64,000 nt of DNA. Origin: Grimontia celer (GTDB lineage: Bacteria; Pseudomonadota; Gammaproteobacteria; Enterobacterales; Vibrionaceae). Positions 53,997 to 63,856 of the stretch are shown one piece after another. Position numbers and translations under genes: made by a program. Location: contig NZ_FIZX01000002.1 in assembly GCF_900055185.1 (NCBI RefSeq), forward strand, positions 1,554,586 through 1,618,585, in the 5' to 3' direction. Under the pieces are notes generated by a model. The model had not been told where the DNA came from. It made no database searches and saw only the letters and a list, made by a program, of their open reading frames with translations. Positions within the stretch are counted from its first letter, which is position 1; the number at the start of each line of letters is the position of its first letter.

Positions 53997-54158
53997 ATAC
54001 CAATCACAGTAAGTAGGTGCTCAGAAATAGCGCAGGAAAAATACTCGAGAACAAGGCGGAAAATTTCGATAAGTAGTTATTCTACAGTCAAATTCTCCAA
54101 CGCAGTTATCGAGCATTTTAACAAGCTAGGATGAGCAGATATTTACTACGATTGGTAT
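53997..54158. mobile_element. 162-bp MITE-like repeat with ATACCAATC ends
   Basis: The ends are imperfect inverted repeats: ATACCAATC followed by a match to AGTAA and ending near TGCTCA on both sides, over about 27 bases with several mismatches. The interior is non-coding. The right end overlaps the last codons of nagZ. I recognise similar intergenic repeats in vibrios and photobacteria. Confidence 0.75.
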
Positions 54159-55165
54159 GGTTGGCTTTGCTTTTCCTGCCACTCGACGTGGCGTTGCTCC
54201 ACACGCTTTTTCACGTCTCGCCACTTCTCTGCGCTCTGCAGGTCTCGAACCGTAAATTGATGCTTCTTCGCCAGTGACGCTGCTTGAGGCACTTCAATAA
54301 TTGGCAAGTTGTCGAGTGCTTCAATTGATGATTGGCGGTTGTTGCACAAGAGCAACATATCGCAGCCTGCTGCCAGCGCTTGCTGACAACGCTCTGCCGG
54401 ACCACCCATGACTGTCGCACCTTCCATGCTCAGATCGTCTGAGAACACAATCCCTTGGAAACCAAGCTGCTCTCGCAAGACTTTTTTGAGCCAGAACGGT
54501 GAACCACTCGCTGGTAAATCATCATAGTGTGGATAGATAACATGTGCCGGCATCATGGCATCCAGTACACCGGCTTCAATTTGCGCAGTGAATATTGCCA
54601 TGTCCTGCTCGAAAAGATCGTCACGCTCATCTTTCGGGCTTTCGAAGTGTGAATCTGCAATCACAGCACCATGGCCTGGGAAGTGCTTCCCTGTTGTTGC
54701 CATACCAGCTTCTTTCATGCCAGCCATAAATGCCGTTGAGTAGCGGATAACGGTATCATTGTCATCGCCAAATGCGCGGCTGCCGATAGCCTTACAATCA
54801 AAACCCCGGTCCAGCACAGGAGCAAAACTCAGATCGATGTCATGCGCCATCAACTCAGCGGCCATTAGCCAACCCGCTTCTTGCGCCAATGTCAGGCCGT
54901 CTTCCATTTGCGCGTAAGACTGCGCAGGCGGAATGATAGTGAAATGCTCTCGGAATCGCTGAACACGACCACCTTCCTGATCAACACCAATCAAAATTGG
55001 ACGTTTAGCCGCTTTACGAACGGACTCTGTCAGCGCTGCCAGCTGGCGACTATCGTGGTAATTGCGAGCGAAAAGAATTAAGCCACCTACACTTGGGTGT
55101 TCCAGCAATTCGCGCTCTTCAGCGTCCAGCTCACACCCTTCAAGATCAAGCCACAATGGGCCCAT
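54146..55165 (-). CDS. nagZ: beta-N-acetylhexosaminidase
   Basis: A 339-residue GH3 enzyme with the substrate motif [17 protein letters not shown] and catalytic Asp in [11 protein letters not shown]. It removes N-acetylglucosamine from anhydro-muropeptides in the cytosol during peptidoglycan recycling. The final residues Y-Q-S and stop are encoded by the tip of a 162-bp repeat. It is divergent from anmK, the next step of the pathway. Confidence 0.95.
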   Translation of the reverse strand: MGPLWLDLEGCELDAEERELLEHPSVGGLILFARNYHDSRQLAALTESVRKAAKRPILIGVDQEGGRVQRFREHFTIIPPAQSYAQMEDGLTLAQEAGWLMAAELMAHDIDLSFAPVLDRGFDCKAIGSRAFGDDNDTVIRYSTAFMAGMKEAGMATTGKHFPGHGAVIADSHFESPKDERDDLFEQDMAIFTAQIEAGVLDAMMPAHVIYPHYDDLPASGSPFWLKKVLREQLGFQGIVFSDDLSMEGATVMGGPAERCQQALAAGCDMLLLCNNRQSSIEALDNLPIIEVPQAASLAKKHQFTVRDLQSAEKWRDVKKRVEQRHVEWQEKQSQPYQS

Positions 55166-55319
55166 GGGTCACTCCTGTTTGAATTTCATTTTAAGCTGGC
55201 AACATATTACGCTGACACGCACACTCTAGAAAGCCTGATACCAAAATTTGGTGCTGGGAATTGCAATCCTATGAGAAACTTAGCAACTGAAGTCTAAAAA
55301 GAAGAGAGGCGAACAAATC

Positions 55320-56414
55320 ATGTACATCGGCATAATGTCAGGCACCAGTCTGGACGGCATTGATATGGTCGCCGCCTCTTTTTCAGACCAAAGCGTTACC
55401 CTGCATCATCAGGCTGAATATCCATTTCCAGAAACACTGAAAGAGAAGCTGATAGCCTTAAGCCAAGGCGCGCCTGTTACATTGGAAGAATTCGGCACCA
55501 TCGATCACTTCCTCGGTAAAACATACGCGGAAACTGTGAATCGTTTTTTAGCCGAAAACGACCTAAAAGCACACGATATTACTGCTATTGGCTGCCATGG
55601 TCAGACTGTCTTCCATAAACCTACTGGACCAATGCCTTTTACCATGCAGCTTGGCGATGCCAACATCATTGCAGCGCTGACAGGCATTACAACGGTTGCT
55701 GATTTCCGCCGCAAAGACATGGCGCTTGGTGGCCAAGGTGCACCGCTTGTTCCTGCCTTTCATCAATTCCTTTTCGGCACAGATGCCTCTACCAAGGTAG
55801 TGCTGAACATTGGTGGCATCGCCAACATTTCAGTACTCACCCCCAACCAATCCATCGTCGGTTATGACACGGGCCCGGGGAATATGCTGATGGACAGTTG
55901 GATAAGTGAACACAAAGGCAAACCCTATGACAAAGACGGCGCATGGGCATCAATCGGTACAGTCAATCAAGCGCTACTGAACCAGATGCTGAGTGATGGA
56001 TATTTTGCTCAACCTGCCCCCAAAAGCACCGGTCGTGAGTTGTTCCATCGCGGGTGGCTAGAAGCTCAACTAAACGTTTTCAACAAGCCAGTGAACCCTG
56101 AAGATGTGCAAGCAACCCTGCTCGCGTTCACCGTGCAATCTATCGCAAATGATGTTCTACGCTTTGGACAAGGTGAGCTTCTGGTATGCGGTGGTGGTGC
56201 GCGGAATCAAGCATTAATGGCTGCGCTAAAAACTGCTCTGCCCAATTGGCAGGTGATGGCGACAGATGAGAAAGGCGTAAATGGTGATTCGTTAGAAGCG
56301 TTAGCCTTTGCCTGGCTGGCACATCAAGCGCTGGAAGGAAAGCCTGGGAACCTGCCGGATGTCACTGGCGCCAGCCGTTCTTGTCGACTGGGAGCTATTT
56401 ACTATCCCGATTAA
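55320..56414 (+). CDS. anmK: anhydro-N-acetylmuramic acid kinase
   Basis: A 364-residue enzyme with the AnmK signature YIGIMSGTSLDGIDMV at its start, GCHGQTVFHKP and the C-terminal VCGGGARNQALM. It phosphorylates and hydrates anhydro-MurNAc produced after NagZ, returning it to the amino-sugar pool. The divergent pairing with nagZ suggests shared control. GAGG lies nine bases ahead of the ATG. Confidence 0.95.
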   Translation: MYIGIMSGTSLDGIDMVAASFSDQSVTLHHQAEYPFPETLKEKLIALSQGAPVTLEEFGTIDHFLGKTYAETVNRFLAENDLKAHDITAIGCHGQTVFHKPTGPMPFTMQLGDANIIAALTGITTVADFRRKDMALGGQGAPLVPAFHQFLFGTDASTKVVLNIGGIANISVLTPNQSIVGYDTGPGNMLMDSWISEHKGKPYDKDGAWASIGTVNQALLNQMLSDGYFAQPAPKSTGRELFHRGWLEAQLNVFNKPVNPEDVQATLLAFTVQSIANDVLRFGQGELLVCGGGARNQALMAALKTALPNWQVMATDEKGVNGDSLEALAFAWLAHQALEGKPGNLPDVTGASRSCRLGAIYYPD

Positions 56415-56426
56415 AGTCCTTTGACC

Positions 56427-58997
56427 CTAGCCTGATTGAGTGCCAAAACGGTTCGGACGTTTCAGCGCTACTGGCATCTGATGACTGGTGCGCTTCAAGT
56501 AAAGCAGATACTGGCTAAAGCTGAGTGGACGAGAGTAGTGGTAGCCCTGAGCAATATCGACACCATATCGCTTGAGCACAGACGCCGTTTCCAGATCTTC
56601 TACCCCCTCTGCCACCACCATCAAGCCAAGTGATTTTGCCATTTCGGTAGTTGCTCGGACGATGTTCTGCTTTCTTGGGCTGTTTGTCAGTGAATTGATA
56701 AAGCTTCGGTCGATCTTAAGCTCGGTAAACGGCAGTTGTGAAAGGTAAGTCAGCGAAGAATAACCTGTACCGTAGTCGTCAATTGATACTTCAATATCGT
56801 ATTGAGACAGGCGATCAATCACCTGATGCAGCCTTTCATAATCCGACACCATGGTCGATTCTGTCAGCTCTAGCGAAAGCGTGCCTGTGGGTACATGGTA
56901 TTGCTCCGCAACATCCGCGATTTTGTCCACCAGATTAGGAATCGCGATGTCTGAAGCACTTACGTTTATCGATAAACGACGGCTAAAGCCAAGCTCTATC
57001 AGTTTGCTCTGTTGGTAGAAAGCGCGTTTAATTACCCAGAGCGTCAGGTCATTGATTAGGCCGACTTCCTCTGCCAGCTTCACGAACACTTCAGGGGAAA
57101 CCTGACCGAATTTAGGATGGTCCCAACGCAGCAAAACCTCAGAGCCATGAATTGAGCCAGTACGCAGGTCAATCTGAGGCTGGTGATACAAATCCAGCTC
57201 GTCGCTCTCAATCGCCCTTTTCAGATCGGAAACCAAAGACATGTTCATTGTCCGATTGAAGCTGTTAAGTGAGTCATATGCGTTAAAGCGCTTTTCAGCG
57301 GTAGAAGTTTCCGCCACTGCCTGCATAGACTTGCGCAGCAAGACATCGGTTGTACTGCCATCTTTCGGGAACTCACTGGTACCAATGGTGCCTTGCGTGC
57401 GAATACTCAATTCACTGAGTTCCACATAGTGGTCGACTTCATCAAGTGCACTTGCCAGCAGAAGCTTGATTTTCTCTTGGTTTGTCGACATCACCACGAA
57501 ACCAAACAAACCTTCCTTTATGCAGGCGATGCGGTGTTTGCGATGGTAGCCACCTTCAAGCACCTTTACAGCATCACTGTCGAGCGCAATGTGCAGGCGT
57601 TCACACACCTCACTCACAAAGTGCTGCTTCTGATCCACTGACATATAGGGTGCCAGCGAATTAAAGCGATCTATCTGGAAGCAGCACAACGTAAATTCGC
57701 GGTTTTTATCAACCAGCTGGTCCACCACGAGCGTCAGGACATTGACATTGGGCGATGACGAAAGCATGTCATGAGTCAGCTGATAAACAGACTCTTCTCG
57801 TTGCTGTCGGAATCGCTCGGCAAGAGCTAATGCCATCAGCATCACAGTCATCACATTCCCCATCATGAACGCGTAACGTGCTGCCAAGGTGTATTCGACA
57901 TGGCCAGTCACCAGCAATGGCGGGAACACACCCGCAACGACCAGCGGCAACCAGGAGAGGGTGAACATCGGGCTCCACTTCTGCGCCACTGTCCAGCGAC
58001 GCCAGACCAAAACCCCAATCAGGGTATAAAAGACAGGTTGAATGGCGATCAGGAAGGTCGCAGCAATATGCTCTGGGATCACCATCGAAATGATCATTAA
58101 CCCCATGAGCACCATCAAGGCATAGTTCACCACTTGGCGTAGCAAGCTCTGCACCTTGTGAACACGGAGGTATAGGTGGGCGAACAACAATGACAGGATA
58201 AACAGCGCAAAGGTTAATCCCACAGTGTTATTACTAAAGAAAATCTGAATCGCTGACGGGAATAGATAGATGCCGAAACCGTGGACAGCACCCAGCAATA
58301 TCATGCTGGTAACCACATAACCCGTATACACGACATAAACCCGTTCACGCAGTGACACATACACAGCGAAGGTATATACCGCCACAGCCAGCATGATGGC
58401 AGTGAAACCTCCCCAAATCGCATGCAGCAGTTGCGTCAGCGTATGATATTCGTGCTGATCTAACAGCCAGATTGGCATGGCCGGGAAGCCTTCGGAATAA
58501 ACATGCAGGTAAAGCTCATAGCGCTCAAAACCATCCATCATAAAATGAACCGCTGGCGGCATATCACCTACCATGTAACCGCGCTCAAGGCTGTCACCCA
58601 ACCGCCACCGTTTCACCTCATGGCCCTTGTCGTCAAACTGGTAAATATTCAATCTATCAATCATGGGTGTGTCGAAATAGAGTGACAGATGACGGTGTTC
58701 AGACTCGAGGTTTTGTACTTCGAGCTTTATCCAATAGGATTTATTTCCAAGCTCCCAAGGAACCTCCACCGGGTCATCAATGTGACGAAAAATCGCCGAC
58801 TCGCGAACATAGCGGAGAATGTGGCTGTTTGTGCTGTCGATAAAGTAGCCGTAGTTAACTTCGACATTTTCGGGGGAAGATGACAGCGTAGGGAAGAGTC
58901 CGGCGAATCGAGTGCCCGCCAGCGTACAAAGAATGACGATAAAAAACGTCGCCGCAATCCACAACGTGCGGTTAGGGATTAAAGGCTGAAATTTCAT
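56427..58997 (-). CDS. 7TM-DISM GGDEF-EAL protein, probable c-di-GMP phosphodiesterase
   Basis: An 856-residue inner-membrane protein: helix near 10-30, periplasmic 7TMR-DISMED2 domain (about 40-175), seven helices (7TMR-DISM, about 180-395), a GGDEF domain with the active site lost (LFGFV instead of GGDEF) and a C-terminal EAL domain. The EAL domain keeps EVLLRW, LELTES, DDYGTGYSS, KIDRSF and AEGVED, so it should hydrolyse c-di-GMP. A carbohydrate-type ligand is typical of the DISMED2 domain. The gene is convergent with anmK, 12 bp apart. Confidence 0.92.
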   Translation of the reverse strand: MKFQPLIPNRTLWIAATFFIVILCTLAGTRFAGLFPTLSSSPENVEVNYGYFIDSTNSHILRYVRESAIFRHIDDPVEVPWELGNKSYWIKLEVQNLESEHRHLSLYFDTPMIDRLNIYQFDDKGHEVKRWRLGDSLERGYMVGDMPPAVHFMMDGFERYELYLHVYSEGFPAMPIWLLDQHEYHTLTQLLHAIWGGFTAIMLAVAVYTFAVYVSLRERVYVVYTGYVVTSMILLGAVHGFGIYLFPSAIQIFFSNNTVGLTFALFILSLLFAHLYLRVHKVQSLLRQVVNYALMVLMGLMIISMVIPEHIAATFLIAIQPVFYTLIGVLVWRRWTVAQKWSPMFTLSWLPLVVAGVFPPLLVTGHVEYTLAARYAFMMGNVMTVMLMALALAERFRQQREESVYQLTHDMLSSSPNVNVLTLVVDQLVDKNREFTLCCFQIDRFNSLAPYMSVDQKQHFVSEVCERLHIALDSDAVKVLEGGYHRKHRIACIKEGLFGFVVMSTNQEKIKLLLASALDEVDHYVELSELSIRTQGTIGTSEFPKDGSTTDVLLRKSMQAVAETSTAEKRFNAYDSLNSFNRTMNMSLVSDLKRAIESDELDLYHQPQIDLRTGSIHGSEVLLRWDHPKFGQVSPEVFVKLAEEVGLINDLTLWVIKRAFYQQSKLIELGFSRRLSINVSASDIAIPNLVDKIADVAEQYHVPTGTLSLELTESTMVSDYERLHQVIDRLSQYDIEVSIDDYGTGYSSLTYLSQLPFTELKIDRSFINSLTNSPRKQNIVRATTEMAKSLGLMVVAEGVEDLETASVLKRYGVDIAQGYHYSRPLSFSQYLLYLKRTSHQMPVALKRPNRFGTQSG

Positions 58998-59217
58998 TCA
59001 TTCTCCCGACCAAATTGAGCCTTGAACTGAAGTGAAAAATTCGGGAAAGCAAGAGCATTAGGATACCTAGTCATATGCCAACCATGACGCAGCTCTTCTT
59101 ATCATCCGGAGCTGCTGAAAATTCCTACAATGACATGTTTCAATCTAGATACGGATGACTACTTTTTCAAACATCACCACATGAAAAACCCGAAATATTG
59201 CGGACATTACGGATAGA

Positions 59218-59233
59218 TCACATTCAAATGTGA
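59218..59233. promoter_or_regulatory. inverted repeat TCACATT-CA-AATGTGA
   Basis: A perfect 7-bp inverted repeat about 90 bp upstream of the SorC-type start. The half-sites have the reverse order of a CRP box, so it is more likely an operator for another factor. Confidence 0.4.
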
Positions 59234-59255
59234 CCTCGAGCATATGAATGGCACA

Positions 59256-59269
59256 TGAACATTTGTTCA
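59256..59269. promoter_or_regulatory. palindrome TGAACATTTGTTCA, candidate SorC-family operator
   Basis: The 6-bp arms TGAACA and TGTTCA surround TT. The half-site ATTTGTTCA recurs 82 bp upstream of talB at 60487-60495, suggesting a common regulator. It overlaps the alternative upstream start of the regulator gene, which argues for the start at 59324. Confidence 0.5.
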
Positions 59270-59323
59270 CGCAGTGAAAACTTCGTAGACTCTGAGGCTG
59301 ATTACCTGCCGCAGGATAGAGTC

Positions 59324-60319
59324 ATGACCACGACACGCACGTTAAGCAGCAACTTCGAAAGCCTGCTTGATGACACCAACCTCCTCACTGAGATTGCTAT
59401 TCTTTACTATCAGCAAAACACAACGCAGGAAGAGATTTCCAAAAAGTTCGGCATCAGCCGAGCCAAAGTCAGCCGTCTACTTCGTCGTGCGCGTGAAGAA
59501 GGTATTGTAGAAATTTCCGTCAAGTTCCACCCGGTACACAGTGCCCAACTGGAACAAAGGCTGATGGAAAAGTTCAGTCTGAAACGCGCATTAATCGCCC
59601 TGGACCAACCCAGTGTTCAAGAGCAGCGCAACCAAGTAGCAACGCTGGTTTCTTCCTTTATTGATGGTAACTTGCAAGAGGGCATGGTTGTTGCCGTCGG
59701 TCAGGGTCAAAACGTCGCAGCCGTTGCAGACCACCCAGGTATCGTCTCTCATCGAAACGCCCGATTTGTTTGTGCCATCGGCGGTACACACCGTAGTGGC
59801 GATATTATCAATGCAGACCACATCTGCCGCCGCCTAGCCAAGAAGTTCGGTGGCAGCAGCGAAACCCTGTATGCACCAGCCTATGTCGATACGCCGCAAA
59901 TCCGCGATGTATTCCTAAACCACCCCAATATCAACGAAACACTCAACCAAGCGCGTAAGGCGGAATTCGCTTTAGTGGGTATTGGTGACATGGATGAAAA
60001 CAGCCATATGGTAAAGCTCGGCTGCTTCTCAGCGCGTGAATTCGTTGAAGCACGTGTGAATGATGGTATTGTCGGTGATATTGGTGGATTTGATTTCTTC
60101 AAGCTCGACGGCAGTCGCGCCAACACACTAATGCGTGATCGCGTTGTCGGACTTGAAATGCGTGACTTGAGACTGATTCCAAATGTCATTGCTATGGCTA
60201 GTGAAAGCCGCAAGGCTTTGTCTATTCTCGGTGCATTGAAAACAGGCACGATTGACGTTTTGGCAACCAGTGCAAGCTGCGCCATGGCGCTGCTGAATAT
60301 GGTCGACAACGAAGGTTGA
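59324..60319 (+). CDS. SorC/DeoR family sugar-binding transcriptional regulator
   Basis: A 331-residue regulator: N-terminal helix-turn-helix (about 20-65; TTQEEISKKFGISRAKVSRLLRR, given here across two helices) and a sugar-phosphate-binding domain of the SorC type (about 70-325; VGQGQNVAAVADH and ALVGIGDMD). The ATG at 59324 has AGGATAGAG ahead. It lies 257 bp upstream of talB-tkt and probably controls them, with a sugar phosphate as effector. The effector is not known. Confidence 0.87.
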   Translation: MTTTRTLSSNFESLLDDTNLLTEIAILYYQQNTTQEEISKKFGISRAKVSRLLRRAREEGIVEISVKFHPVHSAQLEQRLMEKFSLKRALIALDQPSVQEQRNQVATLVSSFIDGNLQEGMVVAVGQGQNVAAVADHPGIVSHRNARFVCAIGGTHRSGDIINADHICRRLAKKFGGSSETLYAPAYVDTPQIRDVFLNHPNINETLNQARKAEFALVGIGDMDENSHMVKLGCFSAREFVEARVNDGIVGDIGGFDFFKLDGSRANTLMRDRVVGLEMRDLRLIPNVIAMASESRKALSILGALKTGTIDVLATSASCAMALLNMVDNEG

Positions 60320-60576
60320 TTTTGAACCGCTAAACGCCCTGCTGGTCAATGAACCAACAGGATTCCAACAGATCTTGTTATACGCAAACGTTTCTGTGAG
60401 ATCCCGGTGAGGTTTATCAAATCTGAGCGTTGACTTTGTCGCACAAAAACACAAATATGACCCAATCATTTGCTCAGGTGTGTTGCATTTGTTCATTCAA
60501 CTTCTACCCCGATGCATTGAATGGCCAATTGAGGCACTTCTGAGCCCCCTATTAGATACAACAAAAGGTTTAAAAG

Positions 60577-61527
60577 ATGAGCACTAAATTGGAACAATTA
60601 CGCAAGCTCACAACCGTGGTTGCTGACACGGGTGATATCGATGCGATCGCCAAATACCAGCCGCAAGACGCGACAACAAACCCTTCTCTGATCCTGAAAG
60701 CTGCTGAAATCCCGCAATATGCTCCGCTAATTGAAGAAGCGATTGCTTACGCAAAAGCGAAAAGCGAAGACGTTGATCAACAACTGGCTGATGCGGGCGA
60801 CCGTTTGGCCGTCAACATCGGTAAAGAAATCCTGAAAGTGATTCCTGGTCGCATCTCTACTGAAGTAGATGCACGCCTTTCTTATGATTTCGAAGGTAGC
60901 GTTGCGAAAGCACGTAAGCTGATCAGCATGTACAACGAAGCGGGTATCAGCAACGACCGCATTCTGATCAAACTGGCGTCTACCTGGGAAGGTATCCGTG
61001 CTGCAGAAGTGCTGGAAAAAGAAGGCATCAACTGTAACCTGACTCTGCTGTTCTCATTTGCCCAAGCTCGCGCATGTGCTGAAGCAGGTGTTTACCTGAT
61101 TTCTCCTTTCGTTGGCCGCATCATGGACTGGTACAAAGCGAAAGAAGGCCGTGATTTCGAAGCAGCAGAAGACCCAGGTGTACTGTCTGTTTCCGGCATC
61201 TACAACTACTACAAAGAACACGGCTACGAGACTGTTGTTATGGGCGCAAGCTTCCGTAACACCGGCGAAATTCTGGAACTGGCAGGCTGTGACCGCCTGA
61301 CCATCAGCCCTCAACTGCTCCAAGAACTGTCTGATGCAGAAGGTGAAGTGGTGCAGAAGCTGAACGACGACGTGGAAGTGAAAGAGCGCCCAGCCGCAAT
61401 GACGCATGCTGAGTTCCTTTGGGAACACAACATGGACGCGATGGCCGTCGAAAAGCTAGCCGAAGGTATCCGCAACTTCGCGGTTGACCAAGGTAAGCTG
61501 GAAGTCATGATTCGTAACATGCTGTAA
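60577..61527 (+). CDS. talB: transaldolase
   Basis: A 316-residue enzyme, 1 residue from the E. coli TalB length. The Schiff-base lysine is K132 in [11 protein letters not shown], and [10 protein letters not shown] is the N-terminal signature. It transfers a dihydroxyacetone unit between sedoheptulose 7-phosphate and glyceraldehyde 3-phosphate in the pentose phosphate pathway. Followed by a hairpin and then tkt. Confidence 0.96.
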   Translation: MSTKLEQLRKLTTVVADTGDIDAIAKYQPQDATTNPSLILKAAEIPQYAPLIEEAIAYAKAKSEDVDQQLADAGDRLAVNIGKEILKVIPGRISTEVDARLSYDFEGSVAKARKLISMYNEAGISNDRILIKLASTWEGIRAAEVLEKEGINCNLTLLFSFAQARACAEAGVYLISPFVGRIMDWYKAKEGRDFEAAEDPGVLSVSGIYNYYKEHGYETVVMGASFRNTGEILELAGCDRLTISPQLLQELSDAEGEVVQKLNDDVEVKERPAAMTHAEFLWEHNMDAMAVEKLAEGIRNFAVDQGKLEVMIRNML

Positions 61528-61548
61528 TCCAGAAAAACAGAATTACTC

Positions 61549-61572
61549 AGAGCGGCTATTGCCGCTCTCTTA
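61549..61572 (+). terminator. hairpin between talB and tkt
   Basis: Perfect 8-bp stem AGAGCGGC / GCCGCTCT with a TATT loop, followed by CTTATTT. A partial terminator that could lower read-through into tkt, or end talB transcription if tkt has its own promoter. Confidence 0.7.
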
Positions 61573-61636
61573 TTTCATATATGATCCGGTTCTGAAACCC
61601 GGTCAGATAAATCTAATTCAACAAGGTAAGCCCAAG

Positions 61637-63631
61637 ATGGAACGTAAAACCCTTGCCAATGCGATCCGTGCCCTCAGCATGGACGGTGTACAACAAGCTA
61701 ACTCTGGTCACCCAGGCGCCCCTATGGGCATGGCAGATATCGCCGAAGTCCTGTGGCGTGACCACTTGAACCACAACCCACAAAACCCTGAGTGGGCAGA
61801 CCGCGACCGCTTCGTGCTGTCAAACGGTCACGGCTCTATGCTGATCTACTCTCTGCTGCACCTGACCGGTTACGATCTGTCTATCGACGATCTGAAAAAC
61901 TTCCGTCAACTGCATTCTAAAACTCCAGGCCACCCTGAGTACGGCTACGCGCCAGGTGTAGAAACGACTACTGGTCCTCTGGGTCAAGGTATCACCAACG
62001 CTGTCGGTATGGCGATTGCAGAAAGAGCACTGGCTGCTCAGTTCAACCGTGAAGGCCACGACATCGTTGACCACAACACTTATGCGTTCCTGGGTGACGG
62101 CTGTCTGATGGAAGGTATCTCTCATGAAGCATGTTCGCTGGCAGGTACGCTGGGTCTGGGCAAGCTGATCGCGTTCTGGGATGACAACGGCATCTCTATC
62201 GACGGTCACGTTGAAGGATGGTTCACTGACGACACACCTAAGCGTTTCGAAGCTTACGGCTGGCAGGTTATCCCAGCAGTAGATGGCCACGACGCTGATG
62301 CGATTAACGCAGCGATTGAAGCTGCGAAAGCAGAAACTGGTCGTCCTACCCTGATTTGTACCAAAACCATCATCGGTTTCGGCTCACCAAACAAAGCAGG
62401 CTCTCACGATTGTCACGGCGCACCACTGGGCGCTGACGAAATCAAAGCGGCACGTGAGTTCTTGGGTTGGGAACACCCTGCATTTGAAATCCCGGCTGAC
62501 GTCTACGGTCAGTGGGACGCAAAAGAAGCTGGCGCAGCAAAAGAAGCGGCTTGGAACGAAAAACTGGCTGCGTACGAAGCTGCACACCCAGAGCTGGCGG
62601 CAGAGTTCAAACGCCGTGTAAACGGCGACTTGCCTGCTGAGTGGGAAGAAAAAGCCAACCAAATCATCGCCGACCTGCAAGCGAACCCAGCAAACATTGC
62701 GTCACGTAAAGCGTCTCAAAACGCGCTGGAAGCGTTCGGTGCGATGCTGCCTGAATTCATGGGTGGCTCAGCTGACCTGGCACCATCTAACCTGACCATG
62801 TGGTCTGGCTCAAAAGCCCTGACCGGTGAAGATGCTTCCGGCAACTACATCCACTACGGTGTGCGTGAGTTCGGTATGACCGCGATCATCAACGGTATCG
62901 CCCTGCACGGTGGTTTCGTCCCATACGGCGCGACCTTCCTGATGTTTATGGAATACGCGCGTAACGCGATGCGTATGGCGGCACTGATGAAAGTGCAGAA
63001 CATTCAGGTTTACACCCACGACTCCATCGGTCTGGGTGAAGATGGCCCAACGCACCAGCCGGTTGAACAAATCGCGTCTCTGCGCCTGACACCAAACATG
63101 AGCACATGGCGTCCATGTGATCAGGTAGAGTCTGCGGTTGCGTGGAAACTGGCGATTGAGCGTAAAGACGGTCCAAGCTCGCTGATTTTCTCGCGTCAAA
63201 ACCTCGCTCAACAAGAGCGTGACGCCGAGCAAGTGGCAAACATCGCCAAGGGTGGTTACATCCTGAAAGATTGTGCTGGCAAACCTGAACTTATCCTGAT
63301 TGCGACTGGTTCAGAAGTTGAACTGGCAGTTGAAGCAGCAGCACAGCTGTCTTCAGAAGGCAAAGCAGTTCGCGTGGTCTCTATCCCATCGACTGACGTG
63401 TTCGACAAGCAAGATGCGGCTTACCGTGAAGCGGTGCTGCCATCAGACGTGACAGCACGTGTGGCTATCGAAGCGGGCATTGCGGACTTCTGGTACAAGT
63501 ACGTGGGCTTTGACGGTCGTATCATCGGCATGCACACCTTCGGTGAATCTGCACCGGCGGGTGAGCTGTTCAAGATGTTCGGCTTCACCACTGAAAACGT
63601 GGTTGAGACGGCAAAAGAACTGCTGGCGTAA
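61637..63631 (+). CDS. tkt: transketolase
   Basis: A 664-residue thiamin-diphosphate enzyme starting [18 protein letters not shown], with [12 protein letters not shown], the ThDP motif [13 protein letters not shown] and the pyrimidine-binding [15 protein letters not shown]. It transfers two-carbon units between sugar phosphates in the pentose phosphate pathway. The frame is open from 61559, but the ATG at 61637 gives the normal length. Second gene after talB. Confidence 0.96.
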   Translation: MERKTLANAIRALSMDGVQQANSGHPGAPMGMADIAEVLWRDHLNHNPQNPEWADRDRFVLSNGHGSMLIYSLLHLTGYDLSIDDLKNFRQLHSKTPGHPEYGYAPGVETTTGPLGQGITNAVGMAIAERALAAQFNREGHDIVDHNTYAFLGDGCLMEGISHEACSLAGTLGLGKLIAFWDDNGISIDGHVEGWFTDDTPKRFEAYGWQVIPAVDGHDADAINAAIEAAKAETGRPTLICTKTIIGFGSPNKAGSHDCHGAPLGADEIKAAREFLGWEHPAFEIPADVYGQWDAKEAGAAKEAAWNEKLAAYEAAHPELAAEFKRRVNGDLPAEWEEKANQIIADLQANPANIASRKASQNALEAFGAMLPEFMGGSADLAPSNLTMWSGSKALTGEDASGNYIHYGVREFGMTAIINGIALHGGFVPYGATFLMFMEYARNAMRMAALMKVQNIQVYTHDSIGLGEDGPTHQPVEQIASLRLTPNMSTWRPCDQVESAVAWKLAIERKDGPSSLIFSRQNLAQQERDAEQVANIAKGGYILKDCAGKPELILIATGSEVELAVEAAAQLSSEGKAVRVVSIPSTDVFDKQDAAYREAVLPSDVTARVAIEAGIADFWYKYVGFDGRIIGMHTFGESAPAGELFKMFGFTTENVVETAKELLA

Positions 63632-63648
63632 GCACCCACTCAATACTG

Positions 63649-63675
63649 AAAACCCGCCATTTGGCGGGTTTTTTA
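63649..63675 (+). terminator. rho-independent terminator after tkt
   Basis: Stem AACCCGCCA / TGGCGGGTT followed by a run of T residues. Confidence 0.88.
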
Positions 63676-63856
63676 TTGTCTATTTCTTTTATGAACGCTT
63701 AAGAGCAAACTGAAATTATTCATTACTTTCAATCTGATACCATGCTTTAGGCGCCCCTGAAAAAACAAAACTTTCCCACCCTACAAATTTTTGTGCCTCG
63801 TCCCTTTCGTATCGCCTCCTTAGACTGACAAAAAATCACGAACAAGGAGTGACAGC

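Larger units (their letters stand above)
58998..59323. promoter_or_regulatory. promoter region of the SorC-type gene
   Basis: This 326-base region separates the GGDEF-EAL gene from the divergent SorC-type gene. It holds two palindromes just before the start, listed separately, and no convincing frame besides an upstream extension of the regulator. Confidence 0.5.
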
